Shown: one piece after another, positions 29,344-45,365 of the stretch | How the letters are laid out: every line of letters starts with the position of its first letter | Position numbering within the stretch: the first letter of the stretch is position 1 | DNA from: Prostheceraeus crozeri | Taxonomy: Eukaryota > Platyhelminthes > Polycladida > Euryleptidae | Direction: 5' to 3' | DNA length: 64,000 nt | Assembly: GCA_907163375.1 (NCBI GenBank) | Contig: CAJQUW010006801.1 | Span: 1 to 64,000, forward strand | The notes under the pieces: generated by a model | Told to the model about the DNA's origin: nothing | Databases searched by the model: none | The model's input: the letters and a program-made list of their open reading frames with translations, nothing else | Program-made: the position numbers and the translations under genes

Positions 29344-30177
29344 GATACAAACCAGATACCAGTTGCTCCGACAATGGTGACAGATGAACAATTAAGGATG
29401 CGGTGTCGTGGGGGTCATTTTGGAGCAAATGCAAGATTCAATATAGAAAAGATGCAAATACCTGGGCTTCATCATAGAACGTACACCAGGAGATTCGTAA
29501 TGCAAAGATGCAACTTCTTGTTTAGATATTATAGGATTGCTATTTCTGTAATAAATTTCGATTACAACAATCGCATGAAAGTCTTTTACAGGTTCTATGG
29601 TTTTTTTATCAAACTGCTATTACAATAATAATAAATTGCAACAACTGTTCATCTTTAGAAAGTATACAACCATAGTCAACCACTGGAAGCCACTGTTCTG
29701 TTACAGGCCTACAGGTGCTATGACTACGCATGCCCAGACGTACTACAGTATTTTCAATGTCCAAGTCCGTCCTAGTCCTTTATTATCATAGAGTGTCGGA
29801 TTTCTCTGGTGTATAAAATCATAAGCATTCAACAACGATCCCAAAAGGACAAAATATCACGCTTATTTCTTAAGTTATAAAGTTATCAATGCATCATCTA
29901 ATTTTCCGATGGGGCATAGTGGAGGGTATTTCATGCATGCAACTTTCAAAAAGTGATCAACAGTTAAACCCTTTCATGTTCACATTATTTTGAAAAAAAA
30001 TTGTCTTCAAATGCAATTTGCGGACGTGCTAGGGACTGTACGAAGTCGCGAGAGCAGCCATTAGAATCACGATTTCTTCTTTCTTTTGGTTATAATGTTT
30101 TGTCATATAGATATCAAAATTGCAATTTTGCAATCAAAAGATGCGGGTCAAAATGTTGTCAAATGGACATGTAATAC

Positions 30178-30939
30178 TAGGGCGGTCAATAAAGTCAAAA
30201 AAGTAAAAATACGGTCAAAATAAACAAATGAAGTCAATATAGTCAATAGAGTAAAAATAAGGTCAAATGTAGTCAAATAAGGTCAAAAAGTTTAAATAAG
30301 ACAGTATATTTTTCAGGAATCTGATCCTCCCAGGCGCTATTTTTAGACACCTGGCCTTCCTAAGCGCTATTTTTAGATCTGGGTTTCCCGAACTCTTTTC
30401 AATCAAAACAAAAACCTAAGCTAATGGGACACCAAATATTCTGGCAAGGATTTCAACGCACATAATTTCATCTTTTTGTTAACTGACACTGACTATCTTC
30501 GATTGTTCGAAATGCCCAAGACAGCTGAAAGTGATGCATCCAAGTGCAAAAGAGTTACTTGCCAACATCCTCAAGAATTTAAAGTAACACCAAGGAGTGA
30601 ACTTTTCTGTGTGCTTTGTGAATGCCCGGTGAAATACGCGAAACAGTTTATGATTGACAGTCATCGTCAAAGTAACAATTAACTCGTTGTTTAAGAGGCA
30701 TTCCTTCTCTTCGTGAAGAACTTTGTATTTGTGGCCTCAATAATAAAATGTGTTTCTTTAATTAAAACAAGTAACGTTTTCTTGTGAGTCTGAAATGATG
30801 TTTTCTTTGGTTAAACAAAACTGAATTAGGTAAAATGATTGGGTAAAAATTTTACATTTAAGTCAAAATTTTAGGTAAAAATTTACTAGAAAATAAAGTC
30901 AAAATTCGTAATTTTTTAGGTCAATAAGAAACCGCCCTA
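30178..30939. mobile_element. hAT-like element remnant
   Basis: Ends TAGGGCGGT and ACCGCCCTA are inverted. Flanks GTAATAC (30171-30177) and GTAATAAC (30940-30947) look like an 8-bp duplication with one base lost. The interior is rich in AGTCAAAAT/GGTCAAAAT repeats near both ends. Confidence 0.65.
30476..30682 (+). pseudogene. BED-like zinc-finger fragment of a hAT transposase
   Basis: The frame contains ELFCVLCECPVKYAKQF followed by a His in DSHRQSN, the spacing of a BED/CGGBP1-like finger, typical of the N-terminus of hAT transposases. No catalytic domain follows. It lies within the element bounded by TAGGGCGGT ends. Confidence 0.5.
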
Positions 30940-31082
30940 GTAATAACAAATTCATCATGAGTTTAGATATCCTTTTGCATCACAATCAGCGATTTCGATA
31001 AAACAGGTAAGCTAGCATAATTCGAAATAATGAATGTTAAGTGTCCTATCTGTGAGTTTGACTGAACTCTAGTTAAATGGCT

Positions 31083-35312
<4,230 letters not shown>

Positions 35313-35323
35313 TTAGACACTTT

Positions 35324-35474
35324 TTATGTCATCCAATTGACTGTTCTCTTTTTAAATTTAATCTTTTCCTGAAACTCCCTTATTGATCCCAGATGATGCA
35401 TCAATCCCAAAGCAAATGCGCCTTTCTTCAGAACTATTTTCTCTTTGCAGTCCAATGATTGTTTCACGGCAGCA
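35324..35474 (-). CDS. Possible host C-terminal exon
   Basis: On the minus strand the acceptor TTTTATCTTGCAG is followed by 151 bp of open frame, AAVKQSLDCKEKIVLKK then GAFALGLMHHLGSIREF, to KRTVNWMT and TAA at 35324. It ends about 90 bp before the ubiquitin-like gene starts on the same strand. Unrecognised; the evidence is splice consensus and coding look only. Confidence 0.25.
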
Positions 35475-35511
35475 CTGCAAGATAAAATAAGAGCACGAAA
35501 TTTCTACTGAA

Positions 35512-36150
35512 AAATAATAATAATAATAATAATTTCTTTATTGTCTCAAACGGTACATTCTTTGAGCACATTACAAAATCCGAAGAAATACATATAAAGA
35601 CAGAACGGAATACATAGGCTGCAAAAGTCATAAAAATCTAAAAAAAAAAAACTTCACATAAAACTTACTATTTACAGAACCTTATGAACGATTTCTTCAA
35701 TCGCTCAGTCTTTGCACGCGGAGGATAAAAAACACTAGCATTTCTAGTTGCTCTGCCCGAACGTTCAGAAAAAAGCTCCCGTAAAGGATGACATTCATGT
35801 TTGACTATGTTTGTGAATAATTTATTACATGTATTGGTGGTAACAACTGTAAGGGAGCAAACATCATTATAAGGTAAGCCAATTATTCTATAGGCCCTCT
35901 TCTCAACACGGATTAATTTTTTCAATAAATACTCCGGAAGATTACAGAAGCATGGAAAGGCGTACGTTAGGATAGATCTTATGAATGCAACATAACATTT
36001 TAGCATTAACGCAGGATGACAGTCAGCTCGCCGAAGGTTGTACAATATAAAAAATCGCTTCAATGCCTTTCTCACAACATATTCAATATGACGGTTCCAT
36101 TTTAAGTCATTAGATAAAATCACACCGAGAAAGGAAAAACATGATGATGT
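35512..36150 (-). mobile_element. 5'-truncated CR1/jockey-like LINE
   Basis: The frame at 35668-36123 encodes the C-terminus of a non-LTR reverse transcriptase: FLGVILSNDLKWNRHIEYV, YVAFIRSILTYAFPCF, EKRAYRIIGL and a final SFIRFCK. The 3' end carries AATAAAGAAATT followed by an (ATT)n tail at 35512-35534. Only the last part of the element is present. Confidence 0.8.
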
Positions 36151-36954
36151 TTACACATATTTCGTTTAGAAAAAAATAGTTTCAGAAGAACACATGCCGA
36201 GAATTCAACAGAGTATTTTGCATTATTGTGGGAATCGACCACTGCACAGATCCTGCATTATCTTTTGTAGTAGAAAGATGTCACAATAACGAATATTTGA
36301 TTTATTTCCTTGCATGTAATATGATTCAACATTTGCCAAGACAACCAATGCAACAGACCGAGAAATAGCACGCACAAGAGTTGCAATGGAGTACTACGAC
36401 TTCTCTTTATTGTGTCCTCAGAATAGCATTTATAAGAAGGATTTCCAACTTTTGGATGGGAAATGTCCCCCGCCCCATGAGTGCGCGAAGTTCACTCAGG
36501 AAAGCACATAAAAAATTTGAACTACCAGCAGAAGTTCATAATCTCCCAATAATCACCTCTCCCTTTTGTTGAGTTGCCGCTGTCGTATAAATATTGTGTC
36601 CTGCCATTTGTATCTTCATCCATGATTATAACGCTTAAATAGCGATCGAAAGCTCGGAATAAACTTTACTTTCTACATTGTGGCTTTTTCTATTTTGACT
36701 TGACTCGAGTGGCATTACTCTCGCCTGCATCTAACTAATACGAAGAGGCGCATTATCTCATTTGCTAAAAACGACAAACAAGCCGGATATTTGACAGCTA
36801 AAAGATTGAATGAACTTGGAAGTACAAATGGAAAAATAGCAAAAAATACATTTGAAATGCAAACTCTATCCAAAATGCAGCACGGTGGAGAATTTTACCT
36901 TTATAGCAAATTGAGATTGAATAAAATAATTCCAAGTTTACAAACGTTTCTATC

Positions 36955-37320
36955 ATTTGACAACTACAACAGCAAACACCTTCGCGGACGATCTGGCTGT
37001 CTGGACGTCGGTGAGGGATGGGAAGGCGAAGCTGCAGTGGTCTGCGAGGATGGTAGAGGAATGGGCAGAGGCGTGGGTCATGAGGGCGTCAGTGGAGAAG
37101 TGTTCGGCAATACTGCACTCCATAGACAGAAATGAGAAGGGGTTGTCGTTGTGTACGGAGGAAGGGAGCTGAAGAGGGGAAAGTTGCCCTGTTTCCTGGG
37201 GGTCACCTGTGACGTGGGGTTCACCTTCAGGGAACAGGTCGACTAGGTGGTGAGGAAGGCGCGGTCGGACATCAGGTTGATGAGCGGGTCAGTGAATAGG
37301 AGCAAACAATCAAGGTAAGG
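36955..37320 (+). pseudogene. GC-rich reverse transcriptase fragment
   Basis: The frame from 36957 reads TFADDLAVWTSVRDGKAKLQ, then EEWAEAWVMRASVEKCSAIL; in another frame follow LPCFLGVTCDVGFTFREQV. This is the FADD motif and downstream region of a LINE-type reverse transcriptase, with shifts. Its base composition is clearly richer in G and C than the flanks. Confidence 0.65.
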
Positions 37321-37345
37321 AATGCAGTCACCTCAGAGGAGGGAT

Positions 37346-38110
37346 ATATAGGTAGAGTGTCGACTCAAGAAAGTGTGTGTATACAGCGAAAATTTTTGTA
37401 TCAAAAGATTCAGTTTTTTGCGGAGATTACGTTCCTGTGGTCCAAAAAATTATTTGAGCACTTTTGAAAATAGTCAAAATTTTGCAAATTTATCACCGAG
37501 ATGACACCCCGTTATAAGTGGTAGGGAACAAGATGGATATCAAAAGGAATGAATATTCGCTAATAAGCATCCTAACTAAGCGGAACTTCAGCTGATTATC
37601 AAGGGGTCTTCATGAAGCGCATTAAAAAGGAAGTCTTCATGATCAAGTCCAGATCTTATTGTGCTTTCGTGGCTAAAATTTCAGGTTTTTAAATCTATTT
37701 TTATCGGTATGATTTCATGATTCACTAAATTGATATGTTTCATTTCTTGAATATGGCGATGTGGACCCTTACATCTTTCAAATTTAATTGAATTCATTGT
37801 CTTTGATTATTTTATTTTGCTCCACCAGTGGCAGGTTGCCTGTGATATGATCACGCTTAGGAAAATACTCTTGAGGTTGAGCATGAAAGTAATAGGAACC
37901 TATCGAATTGCTAATTTGACAGACACTACCTCGCCAAGGCTGTCATGACACTGAGATCTGTATAAAATACCATCATATCTTCTGCATTACTGTCATGATC
38001 AGTGAATTCCGTGGTAGTTTATTCAAAGCTGAAATAATTTGCATATCTCACATTTGGCAGTTATATCCAACTATATCCCCCTCGAGTTCATTTAATAAAC
38101 TTGAAAGTTT
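37346..38110 (+). repeat. Interspersed repeat, copy 1
   Basis: About 760 bp matching the reverse complement of 57648-58446. Shared blocks include AGATTACGTTC, CCAAAAAATTATTTGAGCAC, GCTAATAAGCATCCTAACTAAGCGGAA and AGGCAACCTGCCA. It begins at GTAGAGTGTCGACTC. The right end is cut by the Penelope fragment at 38113. No coding potential. Confidence 0.75.
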
Positions 38111-38379
38111 TGTAAATGAAAATGAGCATTATTTGCCGAGATCTTTCGTTCATTCTCTTCAGAGACATACATGAAAACTGGAATGTGACATAGCTTGGAA
38201 AATTTGACATCGTTGAAAAAAATTTCACATGTGACAGACAATGAAATGAATCCGCGTCATAAGTGAAATGCCCTAATAAAATTGACGATAGGATAATAGT
38301 ACTGCTGAAGTAAATAAAGTAATCCGTAAACTTAGGAAAAGTAAAGAAAACAAAAACAAAAACAGGACAAGTTACAAAG

Positions 38380-38703
38380 TTACCAAGGTAAATAAAGACT
38401 ATCTACAAATTCTTTTTGCCTACACAAGTCAGGCTTAAACCGATGGATACACATAGCCTCGAGCGTACGTAATAATGAAGCGTTCGTGGATGTAAAAAGT
38501 ACCTTGAAGAGACTGGCCGCGACTATAGAGTCACAGCGACACACTTGGAGATGTCTTGTGATTGCACTCTCTGGTATCCTTGTCGATCTTGGCGGGCATT
38601 TGAGTGGGTGTTGCAGCCATCGCGGAACGTGCTCAGCTATCCTCTTTGACAAACGCCGACCAGTCCTTCCAATGTACATGTACGTGCTTCCACACACACA
38701 CAC
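38380..38703 (-). pseudogene. Penelope-like GIY-YIG endonuclease domain
   Basis: The frame reads MCVCGSTYMYIGRTGRRLSK then RIAEH, with the GIY-YIG core in the variant form TYMYIGRTGRRL and a catalytic-type Arg. Downstream are CRCDSIVAASLF and EAMCIHRFKPDLC. It is offset by a frameshift (near 38700) from the reverse transcriptase piece 38704-39143 on the same strand. It lacks the N-terminal half of the protein. Confidence 0.8.
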
Positions 38704-39143
38704 TTGAAATGGTATATCACTTGGGAGGGAGATGGGAGTCTGTCTTTCAGGGCAGGTAGCAGAATTCTCCGCGTGTTGAAAACTACAACAGGCTTCACCG
38801 ACATGTAGGCTTTTAAAATGTCTCGAATCCTCCGTTTCAGCAAGGAAGCTGCCTTGTCACCAATGAATGGCGCCTTGAGGAAAACACACTTCTTTTCTGG
38901 GCCAAAAATTGGTGGGTCACTCATCTGCTGTTCCACAAATAAATGTTTTTGAATTAATTCCACAGGATAACCATTGGCCATAAGTCTTGATTTAAGGAAT
39001 GAGAGATCATCCTGCAACGCATCCGAAGAGCAAATGCGCTGAGCCCTTGTTGCCAAATTTCGTATAACGTTTATTTTATATACAAAGGGCACAAAACTGT
39101 GGAAATTCATCTGTAGACCGGATGCTGTGGGTTTACTGTACAT
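38704..39143 (-). pseudogene. Penelope-like reverse transcriptase C-terminal part, minus copy
   Basis: Encodes MYSKPTASGLQMNFHSFVPF through SSDALQDDLSFLKSRL to KPVVVFNT, the same residues as 40910-41280 on the other strand. It starts abruptly at the inversion point, so the catalytic region is absent. Confidence 0.85.
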
Positions 39144-39156
39144 TGAGCCATTTCCA

Positions 39157-41343
39157 AGCTATGTCACATTCCAGTTTTCATGTATGCCTCTGAAGAGAAT
39201 GAACGAAAGATCTCGGCAAATAATGCTCATTTTCATTTACAAAATTTCTAATGGGTCATCATTTTTCGAAGATTATCGAAAGCATCACCCGGATAAAAAG
39301 TTCAGTAAACAGTTGGACAAGCTGTTGACCTTACGGTGTAGATTGGTGAAGACAAAACGTGCTGAGCAGTTTCTGACACAGTGCTTGGACAATGGATTGA
39401 CGCCGCGATATATTACCGATAAGATATGCAGAAACCGATTGCAACCATCTACCGATGTTTGTGAGAAATTTGTTCAAGTAGAGTTGACTGACATTGGCAA
39501 CAGGATCATCAATTACAAGCAAAACATTGAAGCTCTGTCGCCGATGGTGGAGAAAACTTTGAGTTTTTATTGGTTTTGCCGCTACTGGAAATTTACAAAA
39601 TCCATTTTGGCAAAATGTATCAAGAAAGAAGACAATCGCTACCAATGGTTGCTAAACCGTACAGATATGCAGTCAAAAGCTCTTCCTGAGGCGAAAATCA
39701 TCACTAATTTGTCCTCTCATTCACTCTCTGATATTGAGAAGCGGAGTCTTTGCAAAGGGCTGGATTTCTGTATACCTCCAAAGAAAGTGAATAGCATACT
39801 CATGGACTCTTCTGTTGAAAATCTTTATCAGCAGTTGGATGGAGTTGTTACAAGTGGGAATATTGACACTGCAACTATAAAAGCTGGACTGGTTACCATA
39901 TCCAAGAATTATTCGCGATCTCCCATCGATAAGAGAGTCATGAAAAATGAAGAGATTGAAGCTTTACACAATCTCAAGAAAAATGCAAAAATTGTGATAT
40001 CACGACCTGACAAGGGAAATGGAGTTGTCTTGCTAGATCGTACAAGTTATTTGGAGAAAATGGACAATATCCTGAGTGACAGCAGCAAATTTAGTGTTGA
40101 TTTAAAGCAAAAAGATGATACTGATCGTGTAACCAAAGACCTCAGTGCATTGTTGACTACTTTGGTAAAGAAAGGAATTATTCCTGGAGATTGTAAGTCG
40201 TATTTACTTTCGTCTGGGACCAACGTTCCACGGATATACGGTCTCCCTAAGACTCACAAAGACTCTGTACCATTACGTCCAATACTTGACATGAGTGGAT
40301 CACCTACTCATCGTACAGCAAAGTGGCTGACTGGTATACTGTCATCTGTGAAAAACGTTTACTCCCAGTTTTGTGTGAAAGACAGGTTTTCTTTCGTTGA
40401 TAGAATCAAGTGCGGCAACACAAATACTATGAAGATGTTGTCACTTGACGTGTAGTCGCTTTTTACAAACGTGCCCGTTACTGAAACCATTGACATTATT
40501 ATTTCCACAATACAACGCTTGGAGATACCGTGCAAGATTCCTCAAGATATTTTACGACGCCTATTAGAAATTTGTACCGTCAATGTGCAGTTCCTTTTCA
40601 ATCATATGTTCTACGGACAAACTGATGGAGTGGCGATGGGCAGTTGTTTAGGCTCGTTTTTTGCAGAGATTTATATGGGACACATCGAGATGCAATTGAA
40701 AAGTACAATTGGCTGCGAGTGTCATTTATATCTTCGTTATGTCGACGATACATTCGTCCTTGTGAACAATCATTGCGACATTTCCCAATTGATAGAGTGT
40801 TTCAATAGTGCAAGTAATCTGCAATTCACCTACGAGATGGAGAAAGACGGATTACTGCCTTTTCTGGATGTACTAGTTACGAGAAGAAAGAATGGCCTAC
40901 TGAAGACCTCAATGTACAGTAAACCCACAGCATCCGGTCTACAGATGAATTTCCACAGTTTTGTGCCCTTTGTATATAAAATAAACGTTATACGAAATTT
41001 GGCAACAAGGGCTCAGCGCATTTGCTCTTCGGATGCGTTGCAGGATGATCTCTCATTCCTTAAATCAAGACTTATGGCCAATGGTTATCCTGTGGAATTA
41101 ATTCAAAAACATTTATTTGTGGAACAGCAGATGAGTGACCCACCAATTTTTGGCCCAGAAAAGAAGTGTGTTTTTCTCAAGGCGCCATTCATTGGTGACA
41201 AGGCAGCTTCCTTGCTGAAACGGAGGATTCGAGACATTTTAAAAGCCTACATGTCGGTGAAGCCTGTTGTAGTTTTCAACACATTTAATAAATGCAGAGT
41301 TACCACTGTACCTAATATATTTACTCTATGGCAGTTACCATGA
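39157..41343 (+). pseudogene. Penelope-like reverse transcriptase, plus copy (one in-frame stop)
   Basis: One frame of about 725 codons with a single TAG at 40453-40455 (after KMLSLDV). The N-terminal region is followed by ISRPDKGNGVVLLD, PRIYGLPKTHK and PLRPILDMSGS, then QTDGVAMGSCLG and the catalytic LRYVDDTFVL (near 40735). It ends in a foreign tail after VVVFNT at 41280, losing the endonuclease. Shared family features leave no doubt about identity. The copy is inactive as written. Confidence 0.85.
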
Positions 41344-41949
41344 GAGAACAAAGACATGCCTTTCTTAATGTGTTTTGGTTTGAAACTTATTTCACCTGAC
41401 AATGTCTTTGTGTGATTTTGCTGAAATGAGAAAAATGTTAAAGAAGTTTGAAAAAGAATTATTGAACTTGTTTTAATGAAGCTTAAATATTCGCACTCCT
41501 TATATCACACGGATTCTGAAGATACCAACCGTGAACAATGTTGATAACAACGAGAATAGAATATTTTTAGCTGAAAAAGTCATGATTTTGTGATAACTTC
41601 ACGATGTCACTGATCTTTTCCTATTTCACCGATTTTGATGACCAGTGTATCTCAAAAGAGAACTCAGAAAATGCTGTTTCTCCCCGTGCCTGATTCATTA
41701 TCATGCTTACATGTTCTCTTTCTTGCGATTTGTAAATTGAGTGATTTTCATATTTTGAGTACTGCTCAGCAAATACAATAATGGATGCAAGTCTATCGTA
41801 GCTTATTTTAAAGCAGAGAATACAATCTCTCGAATGATGTATGGCACGCTGTTCTACAACAAGATTGGAAGGCATGAGAGTCGATTGAATTTAGCGGAAA
41901 ATAGATGGTCCGTTTTTTGTGATCAGCCATGTAATTGTTTGAAATCAAC

Positions 41950-42265
41950 ACAATTCGATCGTACGAAGATGTCTAACTCTTAACTTGAAACGAAATTGTC
42001 TCGGACCATTGTTGAAAATGACGTGAATGGAAATCACTATTTAGTGGTAAGAACAGGAAGTTATGGAAATAGAAAATACGAAGAAAGAATATGCAACCTT
42101 CGTGATGATGGAACAATAGAAGTTGTATTTCATTTTATTTGTGAATGCTTGATGTATGACGATATCAGGTCACAATTCTCTCAATTTTTTATCGATCTTA
42201 CGAAGCAGAATTTCTATGGAATGTTCCAGAACAGAAAAATAAATTTTTTATCTGAAGTTGACTAG
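41950..42265 (+). pseudogene. LINE C-terminal zinc-knuckle fragment
   Basis: The frame ends with RICNLRDDGTIEVVFHFICE then CLMYDDIRSQF, resembling the Cys-His-Cys segment at the end of many invertebrate LINE reverse transcriptases. Nothing else of the element is seen. Confidence 0.45.
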
Positions 42266-42599
42266 AATGGAAATTGACTCAAGGTTGCGGCACAGCAAGA
42301 GGAACTAAAACTGAATTCACACTTCTACCGCGCGGCATGCTGTCTAACGCAAATGTCGAACATCATGCCGCATTACTGTAACAGCAAAATTGTCGCACAG
42401 CAAATTGATTGCTGTCCGGCAAGATACGACAATGTTGTCCGGCATAGTTACTGATTGCTGTTGTGACCTTGTTCATACATTCATATTACTGTGCGACAAT
42501 TCGACAGTCATAGAATTAGAGCATGGATCCGATTTTAGTGATGCATTGGCTGTGAAAGAAGAGACGAGGTGTATGGCGATGGTATTTTCGACCTCTGAA

Positions 42600-43385
42600 C
42601 ATACGTCGCAATATTAGAGGTGGCGGTTGTTTCGTGGATGAGATGCGAGAAATGGATCCGGAGGTTCACTTTATCTACTTTCGCATGTCAAGAGAAAAAT
42701 TTGACGAACTTTTCTGCATCACGATCTGACGCACCGGTATCCTATCAGCAGCCGCATCCGACTGGCGTTGACTCTACGTCTATTTCTCACGGGGAATTCC
42801 CAACAAAGTGTGGCCCACAGCTTCCGTTTGGGCAAATCCACGGTATGTAGTATCTTCCGTGAAATATTGATAGCAATTCGAAGTGCTTTGCAAACTGACT
42901 ACCTCCACCCATGGAAGACTTCGAGGAGTTAGCGAAGGAATTCTTGATTTACTGGAATTTCCTTTCATGTGTAGGAACAGTGGACGGAAACATGTTGTCA
43001 TAGCAACACCCTACAATTCTGGTAGCCGTTTATAACTGCAAGCACACACATTCTATCGCCTTGATAGCAATTGTTGACGCAAAATACATCTTTTGATTCG
43101 TGGAAATTGGTCGTTGTGGCAGAGACAGTGATGCTGGCATTTGGCAAGACTGGGATGTGAGAAAAGTTCTCGACAATGATGAGATGTATATTCCCGCGCG
43201 CTGACGTTCTACCCGGTGCCATCGAAAAAGTGCCTCGCGTGTTTGTGGGAGATGATGTGTTTCCTATTCGCCCTTACTTAATGAAGCCATTCACAGGTCA
43301 AACTTTGTCAAACGGAAAAGAGATTTTTAGTTATCGTCTCAGCAGGGCTTGTCGAGTTTTGGAGAAGGCCTTAGGTATTTTGTCT
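42600..43385 (+). pseudogene. Harbinger-type DDE transposase (several frameshifts)
   Basis: Pieces in shifting frames: MSREKFDELFC near 42687, a GTVDG segment followed by KHVVIATPYNSGS near 42975, and near 43175-43385 a long piece with LPGAIEKVPRVFVGDDVFPI, YLMKPFTGQ and SYRLSRACRVLEKALGIL. The GDD-F-LMKP region is the hallmark of DDE_Tnp_4 transposases. At least four shifts or stops. Confidence 0.8.
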
Positions 43386-43652
43386 GACCGCTTTGTCTGC
43401 TTTGTTTGTTTTTCTTGACGCCTTTTGTGTGCCTCTTTTTTTCATTACATTTCTTATAGCCCGGGCATAACTGTTGCGAAGTTGTCGCCACCTTTCCCGT
43501 GACTCTTTTGAGGAAAACCCTCCCAGCTGGTCTCCTATCGATTCCCAGCTTCTACCGCACATAATGCGACCTTTGTAGTCCTTTGAACTACAATCACACA
43601 GATGCGGGCAAATTCTAACAAATTCGATGAGCTTCTCGTCATCCATCAGCAT
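43371..43652 (-). CDS. MADF/Myb-like Harbinger accessory protein
   Basis: A 93-codon frame, MLMDDEKLIEFVRICPHLCD, with GRSWESIGDQLG and SRERWRQLRNSYARAIRNV: a three-helix MADF DNA-binding domain with a basic tail. In Harbinger elements this protein helps bring the transposase to the ends. It overlaps the 3' end of the transposase frame by about 15 bp and appears intact. Confidence 0.7.
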   Translation of the reverse strand: MLMDDEKLIEFVRICPHLCDCSSKDYKGRIMCGRSWESIGDQLGGFSSKESRERWRQLRNSYARAIRNVMKKRGTQKASRKTNKADKAVRQNT

Positions 43653-43899
43653 CGTTCGCCAAATAATAGCTGATTCAACTGACTTTTGCTGTGTGAGGAA
43701 TGACGCACCCTTTTATTCCCACACAGCATATTGTTACAGCAAAAATTTCTATGCACAGAAAATTGAAATCTAGTGTCCGCAATCATGTTCATACTCTCAC
43801 GCAAATGCCGCATGTCGGACAACTTTGCTGTGCTATGCTGTGCGGCAAATTCATCCAGCAAAAATTTTGTTGTGTGGCAGAGGTATGAATTCACCTTAA

Positions 43900-44744
43900 G
43901 TTGGAGAATGAATGACCAATGAAAAGCTCAGAATTACACATGTGACTGATTCTAACCCAATGATGCAGGCGCTGACAGGTACATCTACACGTACGTGAAA
44001 ATGCGTGCGATTTATGTGCCACTATTGTGCATCACCTGTAGTTTAATTTTCATTCTAGAGGCTATATTGTCATCAATTTCTATGTTGCAGAAAATAGATA
44101 TTGAAAACCGTAGTGAAATTAAGTAAATTTATTAAAACAACAAAACACGACATAACAAATTCATTATTGCAACGTGACACTATCGAAGAACCAGACTGCA
44201 ATGAAACGGCAATGAAGAGCATTACAATCAAGATTTCAGTCAATCCGCTGCAGTTGAGATAATCTTATAAGCTTTATGAGGTACGGAGCATACAGTGAGT
44301 TGAAAGTTTGGCCTACAGTTTGTATGCACCGTTTCAAGTAAGATTCTTTGAAAATTAATGTGCTCCATGAGGTCTTTAAATCACATTATTGCGACGAAAA
44401 GGCGATTGGAATCCCGGCTTTTGGAGTTCGACGTGTTTGCAAAGGATTTGAAACTCCTATCAATGAGCAGAAGATTGGTGGCCAGTGATGAAGACATTTG
44501 CCGGCCGGCGGTCATCATTGGTTGCTATTAGTGCATAAAATGCCCCCAAGTTATCGCAGCCTTCAACGAAGCCATCAAAATGACATTTCACAAGACATTT
44601 CTTTTGGGCAGCATTCAAGTTCGCAGTCAGCGGGATATACAATGGGGGTCACGTCACGGGTCATTGGTGGATCAATTTGCATCACTTCAATTAAAATGAT
44701 GCAAAGAAAAACAAACTCTCAAAACTGTTCACTCGATTAATCGC
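43900..44744. other. Region without supported features
   Basis: Mixed-composition host DNA. Short frames on both strands show no recognisable family. Confidence 0.5.
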
Positions 44745-45365
44745 ATTTTTCCTGACACTTGCCAATTATCTGTCGTTTTCGATACTTTCAAAACGAGCAA
44801 ATTGTTTCCGAACAAAGATAAGGTGCCTATGAGTCTCGCCTCTAATCTTGTATACAAATTGAAATGTTGGCAATGTGACAATTGCTATATTGGTGAGACT
44901 CGTAGGCACTTTATCACCAGAATTCGCGAACACTTGGAAGGTAGACCTAAAGATTCTGAAATTACCAAACACGTTCATAGAAATAGCTAAGACAATTTCC
45001 AAATAGTTTTTCGCACAAAGTACACTCGCACTGTTGAAAGTCTGGTCATGAAAGAAATCAATAGTTCAACCTTGATGAACGAACACGAATCTTCAGTCCC
45101 AATTTTATCGTTTTAGCATTGTGACCTTGACAGTTTTAGACGTAATTGTAAATGTAAATCAGCTCTTATTGTATTGTTTTTAGTTTGTATTCAATTCTTG
45201 AGGAGTTAGACGCAATTGCCAATTGTTCTTTTAGTTTGACAAGTTCTCATCCTATTGTATTTAAAGGTTTTATCTAGATTTATCTGTTTGTCCTGAAGAT
45301 ATGTCATGAAAACGGACATGAAATCGATCGACCAATACTTGTCGTTTTTATTTTAAAATAAAATG
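44745..45365 (+). mobile_element. Penelope-like fragment with GIY-YIG domain
   Basis: The frame from 44802 reads SLASNLVYKLKCWQC then DNCYIGETRRHFITRIREH, a GIY-YIG core (CYIGET) with the Cys pattern of Penelope-like elements. After a TAA near 44989 the same frame continues to LVMKEINSSTLMNEH. The 3' part contains a hammerhead-like core listed separately. Confidence 0.7.
45290..45340 (+). ncRNA. Degenerate hammerhead-like core
   Basis: CTGAAGA (45293-45299), a stem ATGTC...GACAT, then GAAA (45320-45323). The first box differs by one base from the hammerhead CTGATGA. Penelope-like elements are known to carry hammerhead ribozymes in their terminal regions. Confidence 0.35.

Larger units (their letters stand above)
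38113..41290. mobile_element. Rearranged Penelope-like element, head-to-head copies
   Basis: The left part is on the minus strand: an inverted 5' piece (38113-38197, matching 39157-39241), 3' flank, GIY-YIG endonuclease and the reverse transcriptase C-terminus. At about 39143 the orientation flips and a longer plus-strand reverse transcriptase runs to 41280. The segment 38770-39140 is the reverse complement of 40905-41280 with few or no changes. Such partial inverted arrangements are typical of Penelope-like elements. Confidence 0.85.
42309..43896. mobile_element. PIF/Harbinger DNA transposon (decayed)
   Basis: Ends AACTGAATTCACACTTCTACC and, inverted, AGGTGAATTCATACCTCTGCC are flanked on both sides by TAA (42306-42308, 43897-43899), the 3-bp target of the superfamily. 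It has two genes on opposite strands, a DDE transposase and a MADF/Myb-like protein, the standard content. Further inner repeats of GCGGCA/TGTCCGGCA lie near both ends. Confidence 0.85.

Noticed and set aside
28994-29628. Protein-coding gene through the 30-bp repeat
   Set aside because: Open frames exist on both strands and in several phases only because the repeat period is a multiple of three; no start, splice or family support.
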